Positions 24,170-34,014 are shown, numbered from the stretch's first letter. The stretch: 64,000 bases of DNA from Pseudoalteromonas umbrosa (GCF_030125375.1 NZ_JASJUU010000001.1:434001-498000), one strand, 5' to 3'. The notes: a model not told the origin generated them from the sequence alone. A program made the numbers and translations.

Positions 24170-24703
24170 ATGAATAATAAAAAAATATCTAAATACCTAA
24201 GTCTAGTTTTACGACATAAGCCGGAACTAGCAAATCTTCAATTAAATAATCAAGGCTGGGCCTTAATAGATGATTTAATCAATAACTCTCATGAACACGC
24301 TTTATCTCTAGAACTTATTCAATCGATTGTTGATGCTAATGATAAACAGCGCTTTGCGATCAGCGAAGATGGCAAAATGATACGCGCTAATCAAGGGCAC
24401 TCGATTGATGTTGATTTGGCATTAGAAGCTACCATACCTTCTGATATTTTATTTCATGGCACAGCAAGTCGATTTATTGAGTCAATAAAAGAGATCGGCT
24501 TGATAAAAGGTCAAAGGCATCATGTGCATTTGACAGAGTCGAAAGACACGGCAATGAAAGTCGGTAGGCGTTACGGCAAGGCAGTTTTACTGGGCATTGA
24601 TGCTAAAGCTATGCATATGCAAGGTGTAAAATTTTATAAAACGCAAAATCAAGTCTGGTTGGTTGAACATGTACCACCAGAAAAATTACACTTTGATTTA
24701 TAA
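24170..24703 (+). CDS. kptA: RNA 2'-phosphotransferase (KptA/Tpt1)
   Basis: A 177-residue enzyme with the full family pattern: KISKYLSLVLRHKPE at the start, a winged-helix N-terminal half, then ILFHGTASRFIESI and VHLTESKDTAMKVGRRYG that bind NAD+. The family transfers an internal RNA 2'-phosphate to NAD+, giving ADP-ribose 1''-2'' cyclic phosphate. In bacteria the physiological substrate is unclear because intron splicing that leaves 2'-phosphates is absent. The start codon abuts a long hairpin. The acetyltransferase gene follows 22 bases later. Confidence 0.88.
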   Translation: MNNKKISKYLSLVLRHKPELANLQLNNQGWALIDDLINNSHEHALSLELIQSIVDANDKQRFAISEDGKMIRANQGHSIDVDLALEATIPSDILFHGTASRFIESIKEIGLIKGQRHHVHLTESKDTAMKVGRRYGKAVLLGIDAKAMHMQGVKFYKTQNQVWLVEHVPPEKLHFDL

Positions 24704-24725
24704 AAACACAGTTAAGGAAGAACTT

Positions 24726-25358
24726 TTGACAGGACCAAATCCAAATAACAAACATCCGCTAGCAGGCTTTCCTCAAGTAGGTTTTTTAAAAAACTTTATC
24801 ACATCAGACAATATCAATGTTGGCGATTTCACTTATTACGATGATCCTGAGGGGCCTGAAAACTTTGAGAAGAACGTTTTATATCACTTCGATTTTATTG
24901 GCGATAAACTAAATATTGGCAAATATTGTGCAATTGCCACTGGCGTGAAGTTTATTATGAATGGCGCGAATCATAAAATGTCAGGCTTTTCGACTTATCC
25001 TTTTCAAATTTTTGGCAATGGCTGGGAAAAAGTCATGCCCAAGGATGGTGAGTTACCTTTCAAAGGCGATACAGAAATAGGGAATGATGTCTGGATTGGG
25101 TATGAATCTACCATTATGCCGGGGGTTAAAATCGGTAATGGGGCCATCATTGCTAGCAAGTCGGTGGTTACCCAAGACGTGCCTCCCTACAGTATCGTGG
25201 GAGGAAATCCAGCCAAGGTGATTAAAATGCGCTTTGAGCAAGACGCAATCGATATGCTTCAAGATATTGCTTGGTGGAAGTGGCCAGTAGAAAAGGTGAC
25301 TGAGCACCTAGATGCCATCGTTGGCAGTGATTTAGAGACGTTAAAAAGAGCACAGTAA
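24726..25358 (+). CDS. Vat/CatB-type xenobiotic O-acetyltransferase
   Basis: The best start is TTG at 24726, preceded by AAGGAAGAACTT, giving 210 residues beginning MTGPNPNNKHPLAGFPQVGF. An upstream in-frame ATG would overlap kptA without support. The body is a left-handed beta-helix of hexapeptide repeats (IGNDVWIGYESTIMPGVKIG, NGAIIASKSVV) with the catalytic-histidine region NGANHKMSG, and it ends in a helical tail. The family acetylates streptogramin A or chloramphenicol, though many chromosomal members act on unknown compounds. A resistance role is possible but unproven. Confidence 0.85.
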   Translation: MTGPNPNNKHPLAGFPQVGFLKNFITSDNINVGDFTYYDDPEGPENFEKNVLYHFDFIGDKLNIGKYCAIATGVKFIMNGANHKMSGFSTYPFQIFGNGWEKVMPKDGELPFKGDTEIGNDVWIGYESTIMPGVKIGNGAIIASKSVVTQDVPPYSIVGGNPAKVIKMRFEQDAIDMLQDIAWWKWPVEKVTEHLDAIVGSDLETLKRAQ

Positions 25359-25361
25359 GTC

Positions 25362-25781
25362 ATGCAGTTAGAAGTTGAAGACCGGCTTAAAAAATTAAAA
25401 AGTTACAAATCAAATTTTGTATTGCTTGTGATAACGGCCTTATTAAGTCTAATAACCTTAATTTTATTCGTAACAGAGAGTGATAGTTTTATTAATGTAT
25501 CGGGTTATATTAAAGCAGGTTATATGACCTTTTTAGTGGGGTTATATGTATACATCCTATATCGCTGGAAATACACCCCTTTACGAATGATAAAACCGAT
25601 ATTAATTCTTAGTTTACTGCAAACAGTAACAGTCAAATGGGGAGAGTGGAGTATCGGGTTTAATCCATTTTCTGCCATCGGCGCATCATTTAATTTTGAT
25701 GCTTTTTCTATCACCGTTAATTTGCTGACAATAGTCATGGTTGGGCTTACATGGCGCTGTAAATTATTTGCCAAACATTAA
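25362..25781 (+). CDS. Four-helix membrane protein of unknown function
   Basis: A 139-residue protein with four predicted membrane helices (residues about 17-37, 48-68, 77-95, 113-133) and a charged N-terminus (MQLEVEDRLKKLKSYKS). It starts 3 bases after the acetyltransferase stop, so it is probably co-translated with it. I do not recognise the family. Confidence 0.6.
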   Translation: MQLEVEDRLKKLKSYKSNFVLLVITALLSLITLILFVTESDSFINVSGYIKAGYMTFLVGLYVYILYRWKYTPLRMIKPILILSLLQTVTVKWGEWSIGFNPFSAIGASFNFDAFSITVNLLTIVMVGLTWRCKLFAKH

Positions 25782-25801
25782 TATACGGTATGGGTTGTTA
25801 A

Positions 25802-25915
25802 ATGCTAAAAACACAGGTTATTGCGATAAGTGGAGCATCAGGCTGTGGTAAAACATCCCTAATAAAAGCTGTTTCAGAAAAGCTTAATTGCCCATATTTA
25901 CTTTTTGATATTTGA
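25802..25915 (+). pseudogene. Truncated 5' copy of the P-loop kinase gene
   Basis: ATG at 25802 opens a 37-codon frame beginning MLKTQVIAISGASGCGKTSL and running through SEKLNCPYLLFD before stopping. From 25820 to 25909 it is identical to 32626-32715, the start of the intact kinase gene. Only the first six codons differ, with several still matching at the amino-acid level (QVIAIS in both). It keeps the Walker A motif but none of the rest, so it is a remnant. Confidence 0.85.
25820..25909 (+). repeat. 90-bp direct repeat, left copy
   Basis: Identical over 90 bases to 32626-32715, offset 6806 bases. The two copies bracket a segment holding only the giant lipoprotein gene at 26051-32473. Sequence immediately right of this copy diverges from the kinase gene, marking the left edge of the inserted segment. 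Confidence 0.9.
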
Positions 25916-26050
25916 ATAGTAAAGAGGACTTTTTGTATATATGAAGTAATTAAAGTTTTATTTGTGAGTAATATATAAGGTTTTGATAAAAAACTTGTTT
26001 AGTGTAGTATTCTCCTGTGTTTAAATTTGGTACAACCAAGGAAGTTTAAG

Positions 26051-29000
26051 GTGAATAGACATTTATTAGTACATGTTTTTATTTTGTTCTTTTGTATGTT
26101 TACGCTGTCAGCATGTGGCGGCGGGGGCGATGGAAATTCAACTGAGTCGGGTTCAATTAGCACGCCGGATTCAACAGATACGTCGGACTCAACAGATACG
26201 CCGGATCCCACACCGCCAGAAAGTATTAGCAATGAGCCTCCACAGGTAGAAATCTCAGGCGAAGAAGCGGTACTGGCGCAAACTGAGTTTACGCTTTTGG
26301 CAAATGCTTCTGATGATAAAGCCGTTGTAAACTATCAATGGGTATATGAAGCGAATGGGCACACTCTAAATATCAGCGGTGAAAAAAGCGCTGAATTGGT
26401 AGTCTCTAGCGATGATATTGATAGTGATATTGAAGTCACTTTTACCGTAACTGTTGTTGATGGTTCTGGGCTGGAGGCAACCGCTACGCATGCAGTTACC
26501 ATCTTTGCGCCAGAAAATAGCGCACCCACAGTATCAATCACGGGAAGCACTAGCCTGCAAGAGGGAGAAAAAGCAGTCTTAACAGCTATCGCAGCAGATC
26601 AAGATGGCTTAGTCGCTAATTATCAGTGGCACTACCCTAATGACGCCCCAATTTTGGTGAGTGGAGAAAATAGTGCTCAGTTAACCGTTGAAACGACTGA
26701 TATTTCGTCAAACAGCCAAGTGACCTTAGAGGTGAGCGTTACGGATAATGAAGGTGCTATTGCAAAAGCACAAGTTTCGCTTTCGTTAACGCCTTTACCT
26801 AATCAAAAACCCGTGGTGCAAATAATCTCCGAGCAGTCAACAATCCTAGAAAAACAAGCCTTCACTTTGCAAGGTGAGGCGCAAGACAATGATGGCCATA
26901 TCGCAAGTTATCAATGGCAACATAATGGCCCCGCAGAGTTGCAACTTTCAGGTTTAAATAGCGCAGTTTTAAATGTGCAAAGTCATGATATACAAGAAGA
27001 CTTACTTGTCACTTTCATCTTGAATGTAACTGACAACCAAGGTGGCAATAGCCAAGCTACTTTTGATGCGACGATTAAGGCGATTAAACACCAGCTGACG
27101 TTAGCCGGTACCATCACGGATGAGCCAATTGGACATGCAAACGTAGAAGTTCAGATCGGCACTGAGAAATTTCTAACACAAGCAAATAGTGCTGGCGAAT
27201 ATACAATCGACGTAAATATCGATGAGTCGCAGGTTAATGCAATGACGACGATTCATGCTACTGGCGTTAATGCACAAAGCCATGTTGAGTTAATCTCATT
27301 GCTTGGTGAGGCCGACGAGCTCACGATAGCTGCTGGCGAGGATGGTGTTTTAAACTCTGAAGAAGTCTTTGGCGTGAATGTAACGAACCTGACAACCATT
27401 GAGTATGGCCTGATCCAAGGTGCTGGAATAGAGGTATCAGATCAAGCTTCTTTGAATAATGCTAGAAAAAATATTGATCCTGATGAAAAGTTGTCGCTAG
27501 CGGCGGTCGTTAAAGCCGTGATTGATCATGGTCATGCGCTGCCTGATGGTATTAACTCGACGCTTGATCTTGCGAAAGATTTACCTAAAGCTAGAAAAAT
27601 GCTTAGACGGCTCAAGTCGTCAAATCCAGATTTATTCAAACAAATCAGGCAAGATATCAAAAAAGATAAACAGCTGATGCAGGAAGCTGAGTTTATTCCT
27701 AATGGTACTTATGTTTTATCTGAGTTGAGTCATTTTAATGGTTTTACAGCCAAGTTAATTTTTGACAATGACAATACTGGTCTCTTAGAAGGAACTGCGA
27801 TAAGGGAGTTTACTTGGTCACAAGCAGGGGCCAAACTTATACTGAATTTAGCTCAGCCACTGGATATTTATGAGTCGGGCAGTTACTACAGACCTGACTA
27901 TCAAGTGGATCAGATCTCATTGGCATTGTTTAATAGTAGCGAAGATACTTTTTCAGCTGACGTTTCTATGCGTACAGTTACAAAAACTGATGAACCTGTA
28001 ATAGAAGCAAGTGGGTTCCATGGCTACTTTGCCCCATTCTCGTCTCTACCCACTTATTCGGAGTCTGATTTCTTAGGTAAGTGGCATATTAATATGCAAT
28101 ACAAGAGACGAATAGCCTATGCAAAAGGTATTGAGTTGTTAGCGAACAACATTGCAGATGTCACGTCTGTAAAGAGACCAAGCAGAACTCGCTGGTCGTT
28201 TAGCAATAATCAACTGAGCTATTACTTTGAGTCCTCTAATTATAAAGTTACGGTTTTACGAGAGTTTGAACTTGGATTTCAAGTGCTGGTGGAACAAGAG
28301 TCCGTTTCTAGACCAAAACAAGTCTTTCCAGCCATATTAGTGAAGAATCAAAGCACTAACTTTAACGATATTAATTATGTAAAAACATGGTCACCTGAAA
28401 AATTAAAAGGTGAGACTGAATCATTTTTAGTCGATGAAAATAATGACTTTCAATACCGGTGGAAGCGCGATGTTTATGCGCGAATGCAAGATGGTAAATT
28501 GATGCGTCACAATTACAGTTTTGCGGGTAAGGACGTTGAAAAGTGTGACATTAATTTAGAGCAATGTATTGTAGATCACAATTTTGAGTTTAAATTACTT
28601 GCAACCAAAGGTGATTTAATTGCAGTGGAGTATTCTTCTATTGACTTGCGTGGTGAGTCTCCTAATTTCATTGTCAGCCAAGTGTATATTTTTAGATTAA
28701 GCGACGAAGGGCTAGATACCAGCGCTTTTACAGAGTCGTTTGTGTCAAGTAATAATCATTATTTTGTATTTGGCAGTAGACCGAGTTTGTATCAAGCCTC
28801 GGCAGGGGGAGTTACACACTTGCAGGGAAAACGGCACTGCCACACAACAGCAAGCAATAACACCATCTGCGGCGATGCGCTGTATATAGGTGCTAACAAA
28901 TACTGGGTCTCCCGTGAAGGTGACTTGCTGTCGCTAACCAATATAGAGTCGGACGAGCAATCGTATTTGAAGCTTATTAGCTCAGATGATGCTGGTATTT

Positions 29001-32000
29001 TTCTTTGTCACTTTACTGATAGTGCTATTTGTACAGAGCAAAATACAGAGTACTTCTCTTTTAAAACACCTGCACTTAACATAAATATCACGCAAGAAGG
29101 GGTAGGACAGGTAACACCGTCAGTGAATGCTTTTGGATACAAAGAGAGCTTCAAACTATTACTACAGCCGGATGATGACTACACTGTCAGCGAGGTAAGC
29201 GGGTGTGAGGGTACATTAGAAGAGCTAGATGACCAGAGCTTTATCTATTCAGTTATTGCGCCAGTATCAGACTGTGATATTCATGTTACATTTGAGTTGA
29301 AGCCGCCATTTTTCGGTGAGATGCTATTTGTGGATACAGCGTTAGACATCCCACATAGCTGGTATTTTCAGTTTAATTCAGATGGAACAGGTGTTCTGAA
29401 TAACGGTAGCTATCTAATTAGTTTTACGGCAGAGAAAATAGGTACATATGAGTATCAAGCTGAGTTTGCACAGATACCCTACAGAGGACATAACCGCTCT
29501 TGGGTCCGAATCGGGGAGGGACAGTATATCTTGGCGACTGGCTTTAAATTGAATTATCGTGACGGTGGGGTCTATCTTATTTGGAAAGGCGCTAAGGGCT
29601 ATGACCACACGCCTTATGAAACCTCACCTGTGTTATTGACTGATAGTAAAGATATTCAAGCGATAGATGTTGCACCTGAGGATGTAATAGGGACTTGGAC
29701 ATTAAGCTATGGTCCTTATAAAGAATCAAGGTTTTCAAACACAGCGCAAAATATTGAGATTACCTTGAATGAAGACCAAACAGGGGTCATTTCTACCGGT
29801 CACAATGAAGGTGTGCCTATAAGTGGTACGTTATCCTGGGAAATTACCCGCGATAAAAAGCTTAAACTGTTTCAAGAACGTTCTGGTAATGTTGCTGAAT
29901 TGAAGTTGGCAAATTCTTCTGAACTAGGTTTTCAATTCTTAATTGAATATGTAGAAGACTCAGTTTCAAATGGTTATAGTAGTAGTTGGCTGCAGCATGG
30001 GAGCGGTATTTTATTTAAGCATCGTGATTATACTTTGGCGGATATTTCTGGAAAGTGGCGATTTAAAGATGGAACTATAGAAAAAGGGTTTGAACTGCAC
30101 CATGACGGAACTTATACGGAAGTAAACCTCAATGGTGCAGCATCAGTTAGGTGGGAAGCTAATACACTATATGTAAGTGGAAAGTATAATGATAAGGTTG
30201 ATATTTTTGACCCTTTATGTGATTTGCAAAGTGAGGATTGCATCGAAGGGTATACCGCACACTATAAGATCTTAGGCCAAGATGATAATTATCTCTATGT
30301 ATTAAATAAAAGGATAACGCCATATTCGAATTTTGAGCTTTCACAGTTAGTGAAAGTCACACTGAGCTCCAATCCTAGCTTAAATGAATTTGAGCCTCAT
30401 ATGCTTGACAGTGGAAAATTAAACGACCATTGGGATAGAAGAGAAAATCTTTTAAGTTTATACGAGGTTGGTCCGTCAATAACGCGGCTTTGGCGTATTT
30501 ATGAAGATTTAAGAGTACTTTATTTAGAGGTTGAGGGGGCTTTCACCGCGCCAGTTTCGTTAGAATCAGGAAAGCTTCAGTATCAAATTGATGATGTTAT
30601 CTACTGGATTGAAATTTTAAATAGCAACAAAAATGGGATAACTATTTGCAGTTACAAGCAAGCGGAGGGTTGTAATGAGTCAAATCAACATTTTTTGCGT
30701 TACGACATTCCTTTGTACGAAGTTAAAATCTCAGCTAGTGTGGGCGGGCTAGTCAAAACAAACCTAACTGGAGATTATCAGTTTTATCATTTACCTCTGA
30801 AGGTTGAAATAAAGCCAGAACAGGATATGTATGTCGTGCAGTTCGAGGCGTGTGATTTACGCTTCAAAGAGACATATTGGAGTAGTTTAGTATTTGAAAA
30901 TACCAAGCTTAATCAGGCTTGCCTTCTCAATATTGAATTTAAACCATGGGAAAAAATGCAATCTGAGCGGTTGGAGATAACTGACCCTTCACTAGCCGCT
31001 TGTGTAAATGGATATAATGACCTCTCTAATCCTCATATTGAATATGTAGATGAGCTTTGGTGTGATAATAGTAATCGCATGTGGGATAGTTTAGTTGAGC
31101 TGGAGAAGTTTGAATATTTGACAAAGCTAACTTTTGAGAATGTATCGAGCTTTAGTGAGCAATCACAAGCTCAGTTAGAAAGCATGACGAACTTGAAAAT
31201 ATTAAGTTTAGAGTCTGCAGGCCTTTATGAATTGGATCTGTCTAAATTGACAAACTTGCTCTCGTTCGAATTGGAGTCAAATAATCGTATGAACTCTCTT
31301 GCTTTGCCTGAAAAAGGGGCGCTAGAAACGCTCATAATTACTGATGGTGGGCCGAGTATATTGAATGCAGTGAACAGCGAGCGCCTAAAGTCGATAAAGA
31401 TATCTGGTAGTGACGTAGAGATACTCGATGTGGCCGGCTCGAATAAAGTTGCTACAATCAGAGCGAATAATAGCCAGTTGCAGCAGATCCTTGGCGTTAC
31501 CAAACTGCATGAATTATCAATTCTTTATTTAGATAATACGCCTATTGGGCAATTAGACTTATCAAATTTCGTCAATTTAAGAGACTTAAATATCACTAAC
31601 ACGCAAATTACAGAGTTGAATATAACTGGATTGGATCGTTTAGAAAGCCTGTCAGCAAGTGAATCCGAACTGCAAAGTGTGACGATGAATGATGGGAGTA
31701 ATTTAAGAAAATTAAGCGCACAGAATACACATATATCTTGGTTGGATTTCTCGAAGTTGCCAAAGTTATATGACCTAGATATTGATAATTCTAAGTTAAC
31801 ATCTTTAGATTTAACTGGTGCACTAAATTTGCGACATTTGTCTGTTAACAACAACCAAATAGAGTCAGTTGTGATCCCTGTTGAATCACAGCTTATTAGC
31901 TTGGAATTACAAAACAACGAAATTTCAGATTTTAAACTAGTGGGCGAAGGAAAACATGACAGCCTTGATCGTATTAATTTGGAGAGTAACCTGATTAATC

Positions 32001-32473
32001 ACTTTTCTGGTGAAAAGTTGAGAAGCCTTAGCTATTTATCTTTGTCAGGTAATCCTTTAAGCAGTTTAACACTGGGCAATAAGGATATCTTTGAACAGTT
32101 GTATTTAAATGATACGCAGTTGACATCATTTGATACAACCGGCTTTGATAATCTACGAGAGTTGTATCTTGATAATACGCGCATCACTCAAATTGACATA
32201 CCGGTAAGTATGCAGAAATTAAGCCTAAATAATACGGGTATAACAGCTTTGAATCTACCTGATGGTTTGGAGACTGCGATGATAGGCTTTAGCGGTAATA
32301 CATTGGATATTTTACAAGGAGGCAAGGATTTATATTGGGTTGTTTTGTATTTAACAGAAACACAAAGAAGTGAACAGGTTGACCAGTACCTTGAAGAAAA
32401 TAGCTCGGTTATCAGGGCTCGAGAGTGCGAAGCAATCGGTTGGAACTGGTGCTGGAATATAAACCAATTGTAG
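26051..32473 (+). CDS. Giant surface lipoprotein with PKD-like modules, lipocalin-like repeats and leucine-rich repeats
   Basis: The start chosen is GTG at 26051 with AAGGAAGTTTAAG upstream; an ATG at 26027 would add 8 residues before the signal. The 2140-residue product has a lipoprotein signal (FCMFTLSAC, lipid-bearing Cys22) and a Ser/Thr/Asp-rich linker. Three tandem PKD/Ig-like modules follow (residues about 65-345, each with YQW and a D-x-x-G turn). Next is a domain shared with the protein at 35687-39517, then several units with the pattern D/E-x-x-x-GxW, F-x-x-DGTG and W...L.L (for example SDFLGKWH, EDVIGTWT, LADISGKW). The last 450 residues are leucine-rich repeats of about 21 residues (LDLSNFVNLRDLNITNTQIT type). 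It is probably outer-membrane anchored and involved in binding or adhesion. It lies between two 90-bp repeats of a kinase gene. Confidence 0.85.
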   Translation: MNRHLLVHVFILFFCMFTLSACGGGGDGNSTESGSISTPDSTDTSDSTDTPDPTPPESISNEPPQVEISGEEAVLAQTEFTLLANASDDKAVVNYQWVYEANGHTLNISGEKSAELVVSSDDIDSDIEVTFTVTVVDGSGLEATATHAVTIFAPENSAPTVSITGSTSLQEGEKAVLTAIAADQDGLVANYQWHYPNDAPILVSGENSAQLTVETTDISSNSQVTLEVSVTDNEGAIAKAQVSLSLTPLPNQKPVVQIISEQSTILEKQAFTLQGEAQDNDGHIASYQWQHNGPAELQLSGLNSAVLNVQSHDIQEDLLVTFILNVTDNQGGNSQATFDATIKAIKHQLTLAGTITDEPIGHANVEVQIGTEKFLTQANSAGEYTIDVNIDESQVNAMTTIHATGVNAQSHVELISLLGEADELTIAAGEDGVLNSEEVFGVNVTNLTTIEYGLIQGAGIEVSDQASLNNARKNIDPDEKLSLAAVVKAVIDHGHALPDGINSTLDLAKDLPKARKMLRRLKSSNPDLFKQIRQDIKKDKQLMQEAEFIPNGTYVLSELSHFNGFTAKLIFDNDNTGLLEGTAIREFTWSQAGAKLILNLAQPLDIYESGSYYRPDYQVDQISLALFNSSEDTFSADVSMRTVTKTDEPVIEASGFHGYFAPFSSLPTYSESDFLGKWHINMQYKRRIAYAKGIELLANNIADVTSVKRPSRTRWSFSNNQLSYYFESSNYKVTVLREFELGFQVLVEQESVSRPKQVFPAILVKNQSTNFNDINYVKTWSPEKLKGETESFLVDENNDFQYRWKRDVYARMQDGKLMRHNYSFAGKDVEKCDINLEQCIVDHNFEFKLLATKGDLIAVEYSSIDLRGESPNFIVSQVYIFRLSDEGLDTSAFTESFVSSNNHYFVFGSRPSLYQASAGGVTHLQGKRHCHTTASNNTICGDALYIGANKYWVSREGDLLSLTNIESDEQSYLKLISSDDAGIFLCHFTDSAICTEQNTEYFSFKTPALNINITQEGVGQVTPSVNAFGYKESFKLLLQPDDDYTVSEVSGCEGTLEELDDQSFIYSVIAPVSDCDIHVTFELKPPFFGEMLFVDTALDIPHSWYFQFNSDGTGVLNNGSYLISFTAEKIGTYEYQAEFAQIPYRGHNRSWVRIGEGQYILATGFKLNYRDGGVYLIWKGAKGYDHTPYETSPVLLTDSKDIQAIDVAPEDVIGTWTLSYGPYKESRFSNTAQNIEITLNEDQTGVISTGHNEGVPISGTLSWEITRDKKLKLFQERSGNVAELKLANSSELGFQFLIEYVEDSVSNGYSSSWLQHGSGILFKHRDYTLADISGKWRFKDGTIEKGFELHHDGTYTEVNLNGAASVRWEANTLYVSGKYNDKVDIFDPLCDLQSEDCIEGYTAHYKILGQDDNYLYVLNKRITPYSNFELSQLVKVTLSSNPSLNEFEPHMLDSGKLNDHWDRRENLLSLYEVGPSITRLWRIYEDLRVLYLEVEGAFTAPVSLESGKLQYQIDDVIYWIEILNSNKNGITICSYKQAEGCNESNQHFLRYDIPLYEVKISASVGGLVKTNLTGDYQFYHLPLKVEIKPEQDMYVVQFEACDLRFKETYWSSLVFENTKLNQACLLNIEFKPWEKMQSERLEITDPSLAACVNGYNDLSNPHIEYVDELWCDNSNRMWDSLVELEKFEYLTKLTFENVSSFSEQSQAQLESMTNLKILSLESAGLYELDLSKLTNLLSFELESNNRMNSLALPEKGALETLIITDGGPSILNAVNSERLKSIKISGSDVEILDVAGSNKVATIRANNSQLQQILGVTKLHELSILYLDNTPIGQLDLSNFVNLRDLNITNTQITELNITGLDRLESLSASESELQSVTMNDGSNLRKLSAQNTHISWLDFSKLPKLYDLDIDNSKLTSLDLTGALNLRHLSVNNNQIESVVIPVESQLISLELQNNEISDFKLVGEGKHDSLDRINLESNLINHFSGEKLRSLSYLSLSGNPLSSLTLGNKDIFEQLYLNDTQLTSFDTTGFDNLRELYLDNTRITQIDIPVSMQKLSLNNTGITALNLPDGLETAMIGFSGNTLDILQGGKDLYWVVLYLTETQRSEQVDQYLEENSSVIRARECEAIGWNWCWNINQL

Positions 32474-32525
32474 AGCCTCTAAATTAGTTTTACCTATGAT
32501 TTAGTTTTATAAAGCGCGCACGGTT

Positions 32526-32561
32526 AAAAGCACATGTTATTTTATGTGCTTTTATTTTTTT
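32526..32561 (+). terminator. Intrinsic terminator of the giant lipoprotein gene
   Basis: AAAAGCACAT (32526-32535) pairs with ATGTGCTTTT (32544-32553), followed by ATTTTTTTA. It lies 52 bases after the stop and before the intact kinase gene, so it belongs to the inserted segment. Confidence 0.85.
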
Positions 32562-32607
32562 ATGTGTTTAATCCAGGTCGAACCTTCACTGTTTATATTG
32601 GAATATT

Positions 32608-33171
32608 ATGATAACCCCACAAGTAATTGCGATAAGTGGAGCATCAGGCTGTGGTAAAACATCCCTAATAAAAGCTGTTTCAGAAAAGCTTAATTGCCCA
32701 TATTTACTTTTTGATGAGTACACAAACACGCACACGTACCCTAAGGATATGAAGATGTGGTTAAAAGCGGGTGTCGATCTCAACCAGATTAAAACGCCCG
32801 CTTTTATCAAAGCACTTGAAGAACTTACACTGTCATGTAATGCGCCTTATGTCTTTATAGAAGAGCCTTTTGGTCGGTGTAGAGCTGAGATATCAAAGTA
32901 TATTGACTATGTTATTTTGCTCGATGTGCCTTTAGAAGTTTGCTTGTCTCGTGTGATAAGCAGAAATATCAATACTCCAGATATTGATTCACTTAATGCC
33001 ATATCAAAATATCTTTGTGCTTATGACGATTATCTAAGCGCTATTTATGCAAATGTGGTTGAACAAGTTCGTCATACCTGTGATTTCACAGTGGCTGGGG
33101 CGTTACCTCTTTCAAAGGTTGTTGACCTAGTTGAGCGCTGGTTAGCTAGACAGCGCATTTCTCAGTCTTGA
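32608..33171 (+). CDS. P-loop kinase-like protein
   Basis: A 187-residue protein with a Walker A motif GASGCGKTS (residues 11-19) and a DxD-like FDEYTN after it. VILLDVPLEVCLSRVISR resembles the lid/LID-arginine region of nucleoside or small-molecule kinases. The substrate is not predictable. The ATG at 32608 has a modest GGAAT site upstream. Its first part is duplicated upstream of the giant lipoprotein gene, so this intact gene appears to have been restored, or moved, by the event that inserted that gene. Confidence 0.7.
   Translation: MITPQVIAISGASGCGKTSLIKAVSEKLNCPYLLFDEYTNTHTYPKDMKMWLKAGVDLNQIKTPAFIKALEELTLSCNAPYVFIEEPFGRCRAEISKYIDYVILLDVPLEVCLSRVISRNINTPDIDSLNAISKYLCAYDDYLSAIYANVVEQVRHTCDFTVAGALPLSKVVDLVERWLARQRISQS
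32626..32715 (+). repeat. 90-bp direct repeat, right copy
   Basis: Identical to 25820-25909 and lying inside the intact kinase gene (codons 7-36). Sequence left of the repeat differs from the left copy at most positions of the first six codons and completely before the start codon. This locates the right edge of the inserted segment near 32608-32626. Confidence 0.9.
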
Positions 33172-33411
33172 AAGTGTTTTATGAACTGTGAAATGTAAGT
33201 CAGCTTTTCAATTTATATCGTCCCTATTTAAGCATCGATAATCGGTTGTTTTCAATCTAGTTAATTTCCTTCTCTATAAGTTACTGAAAATATGTGTAAT
33301 AAAAAGGCCGAACGGGCCCATTAGAACGCTTATGGTCATTTTTTCCCTCATACTGAGCACATCAAATCACGGACTGTGATGATTAGTTATTAAATACCAG
33401 TGGGAGAAAAG

Positions 33412-34014
33412 ATGATGAATACACATAACACAGCACATTGCGCAACACGTTGGGATACGAGATTGTTTTTGATTGCAGGGTGCTGCATGTTAATTAATAC
33501 AGTTTGCTTGTGGATGAGGCATTTTTCAGGTTATCAGATGTCTTTACTATGGGCCGCAGTGCCTGCAATTATCGCATTGGGATCTTGTACATTGGGGGTT
33601 TTGAAGCTTTATCCTAGGGCGGTGAGCCAAGCTCGTAAACTTGCCATTAGCGGGGCATGTTTTGCGGTCATGTCACTGACGTCATTAGTACTTGCGTCCA
33701 TGTGGATATTTGTTTTATCGGTTTTTGGAGACGGTATTTCTGGTCGGCCATCAACTGGGTTTGCGGTTCTGATTGGTGCTTTTATGGTGTTCATGATGAT
33801 ATCTTTTGCTTTTAACTCGGTTTCATTCTTAGTAGAACGTACGACTCGCAATATCGGACTTTTATTACTTGTTCCTGTCAGCTGTTGGGCACTCATGTTG
33901 ATTGTTGCCTTACTGAAAAGCTTTGAAGCTGGTTTATCTCTAGATTTTTATACCAATGGGGTGATGGGCGTTGCATTTTTACTGGTCGCATTTGTTCTGA
34001 AAAAGCGTCAATAA
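33412..34014 (+). CDS. Multi-pass membrane protein of unknown function
   Basis: The start chosen is ATG at 33412 (after TGGGAGAAAAG), giving 200 residues; a GTG at 33400 would also be in frame. About six hydrophobic helices are predicted (for example MSLLWAAVPAIIALGSCTLG, AISGACFAVMSLTSLVLASM, NIGLLLLVPVSCWALMLIVA). There are no recognised motifs. It follows the kinase gene by about 240 bases that contain no gene, so it likely has its own promoter. Confidence 0.6.
   Translation: MMNTHNTAHCATRWDTRLFLIAGCCMLINTVCLWMRHFSGYQMSLLWAAVPAIIALGSCTLGVLKLYPRAVSQARKLAISGACFAVMSLTSLVLASMWIFVLSVFGDGISGRPSTGFAVLIGAFMVFMMISFAFNSVSFLVERTTRNIGLLLLVPVSCWALMLIVALLKSFEAGLSLDFYTNGVMGVAFLLVAFVLKKRQ

Noticed and set aside
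25802..25915. Short P-loop frame as a functional gene
   Set aside because: It is an exact copy of the start of the intact kinase gene, stops after 37 codons and lacks all other motifs.
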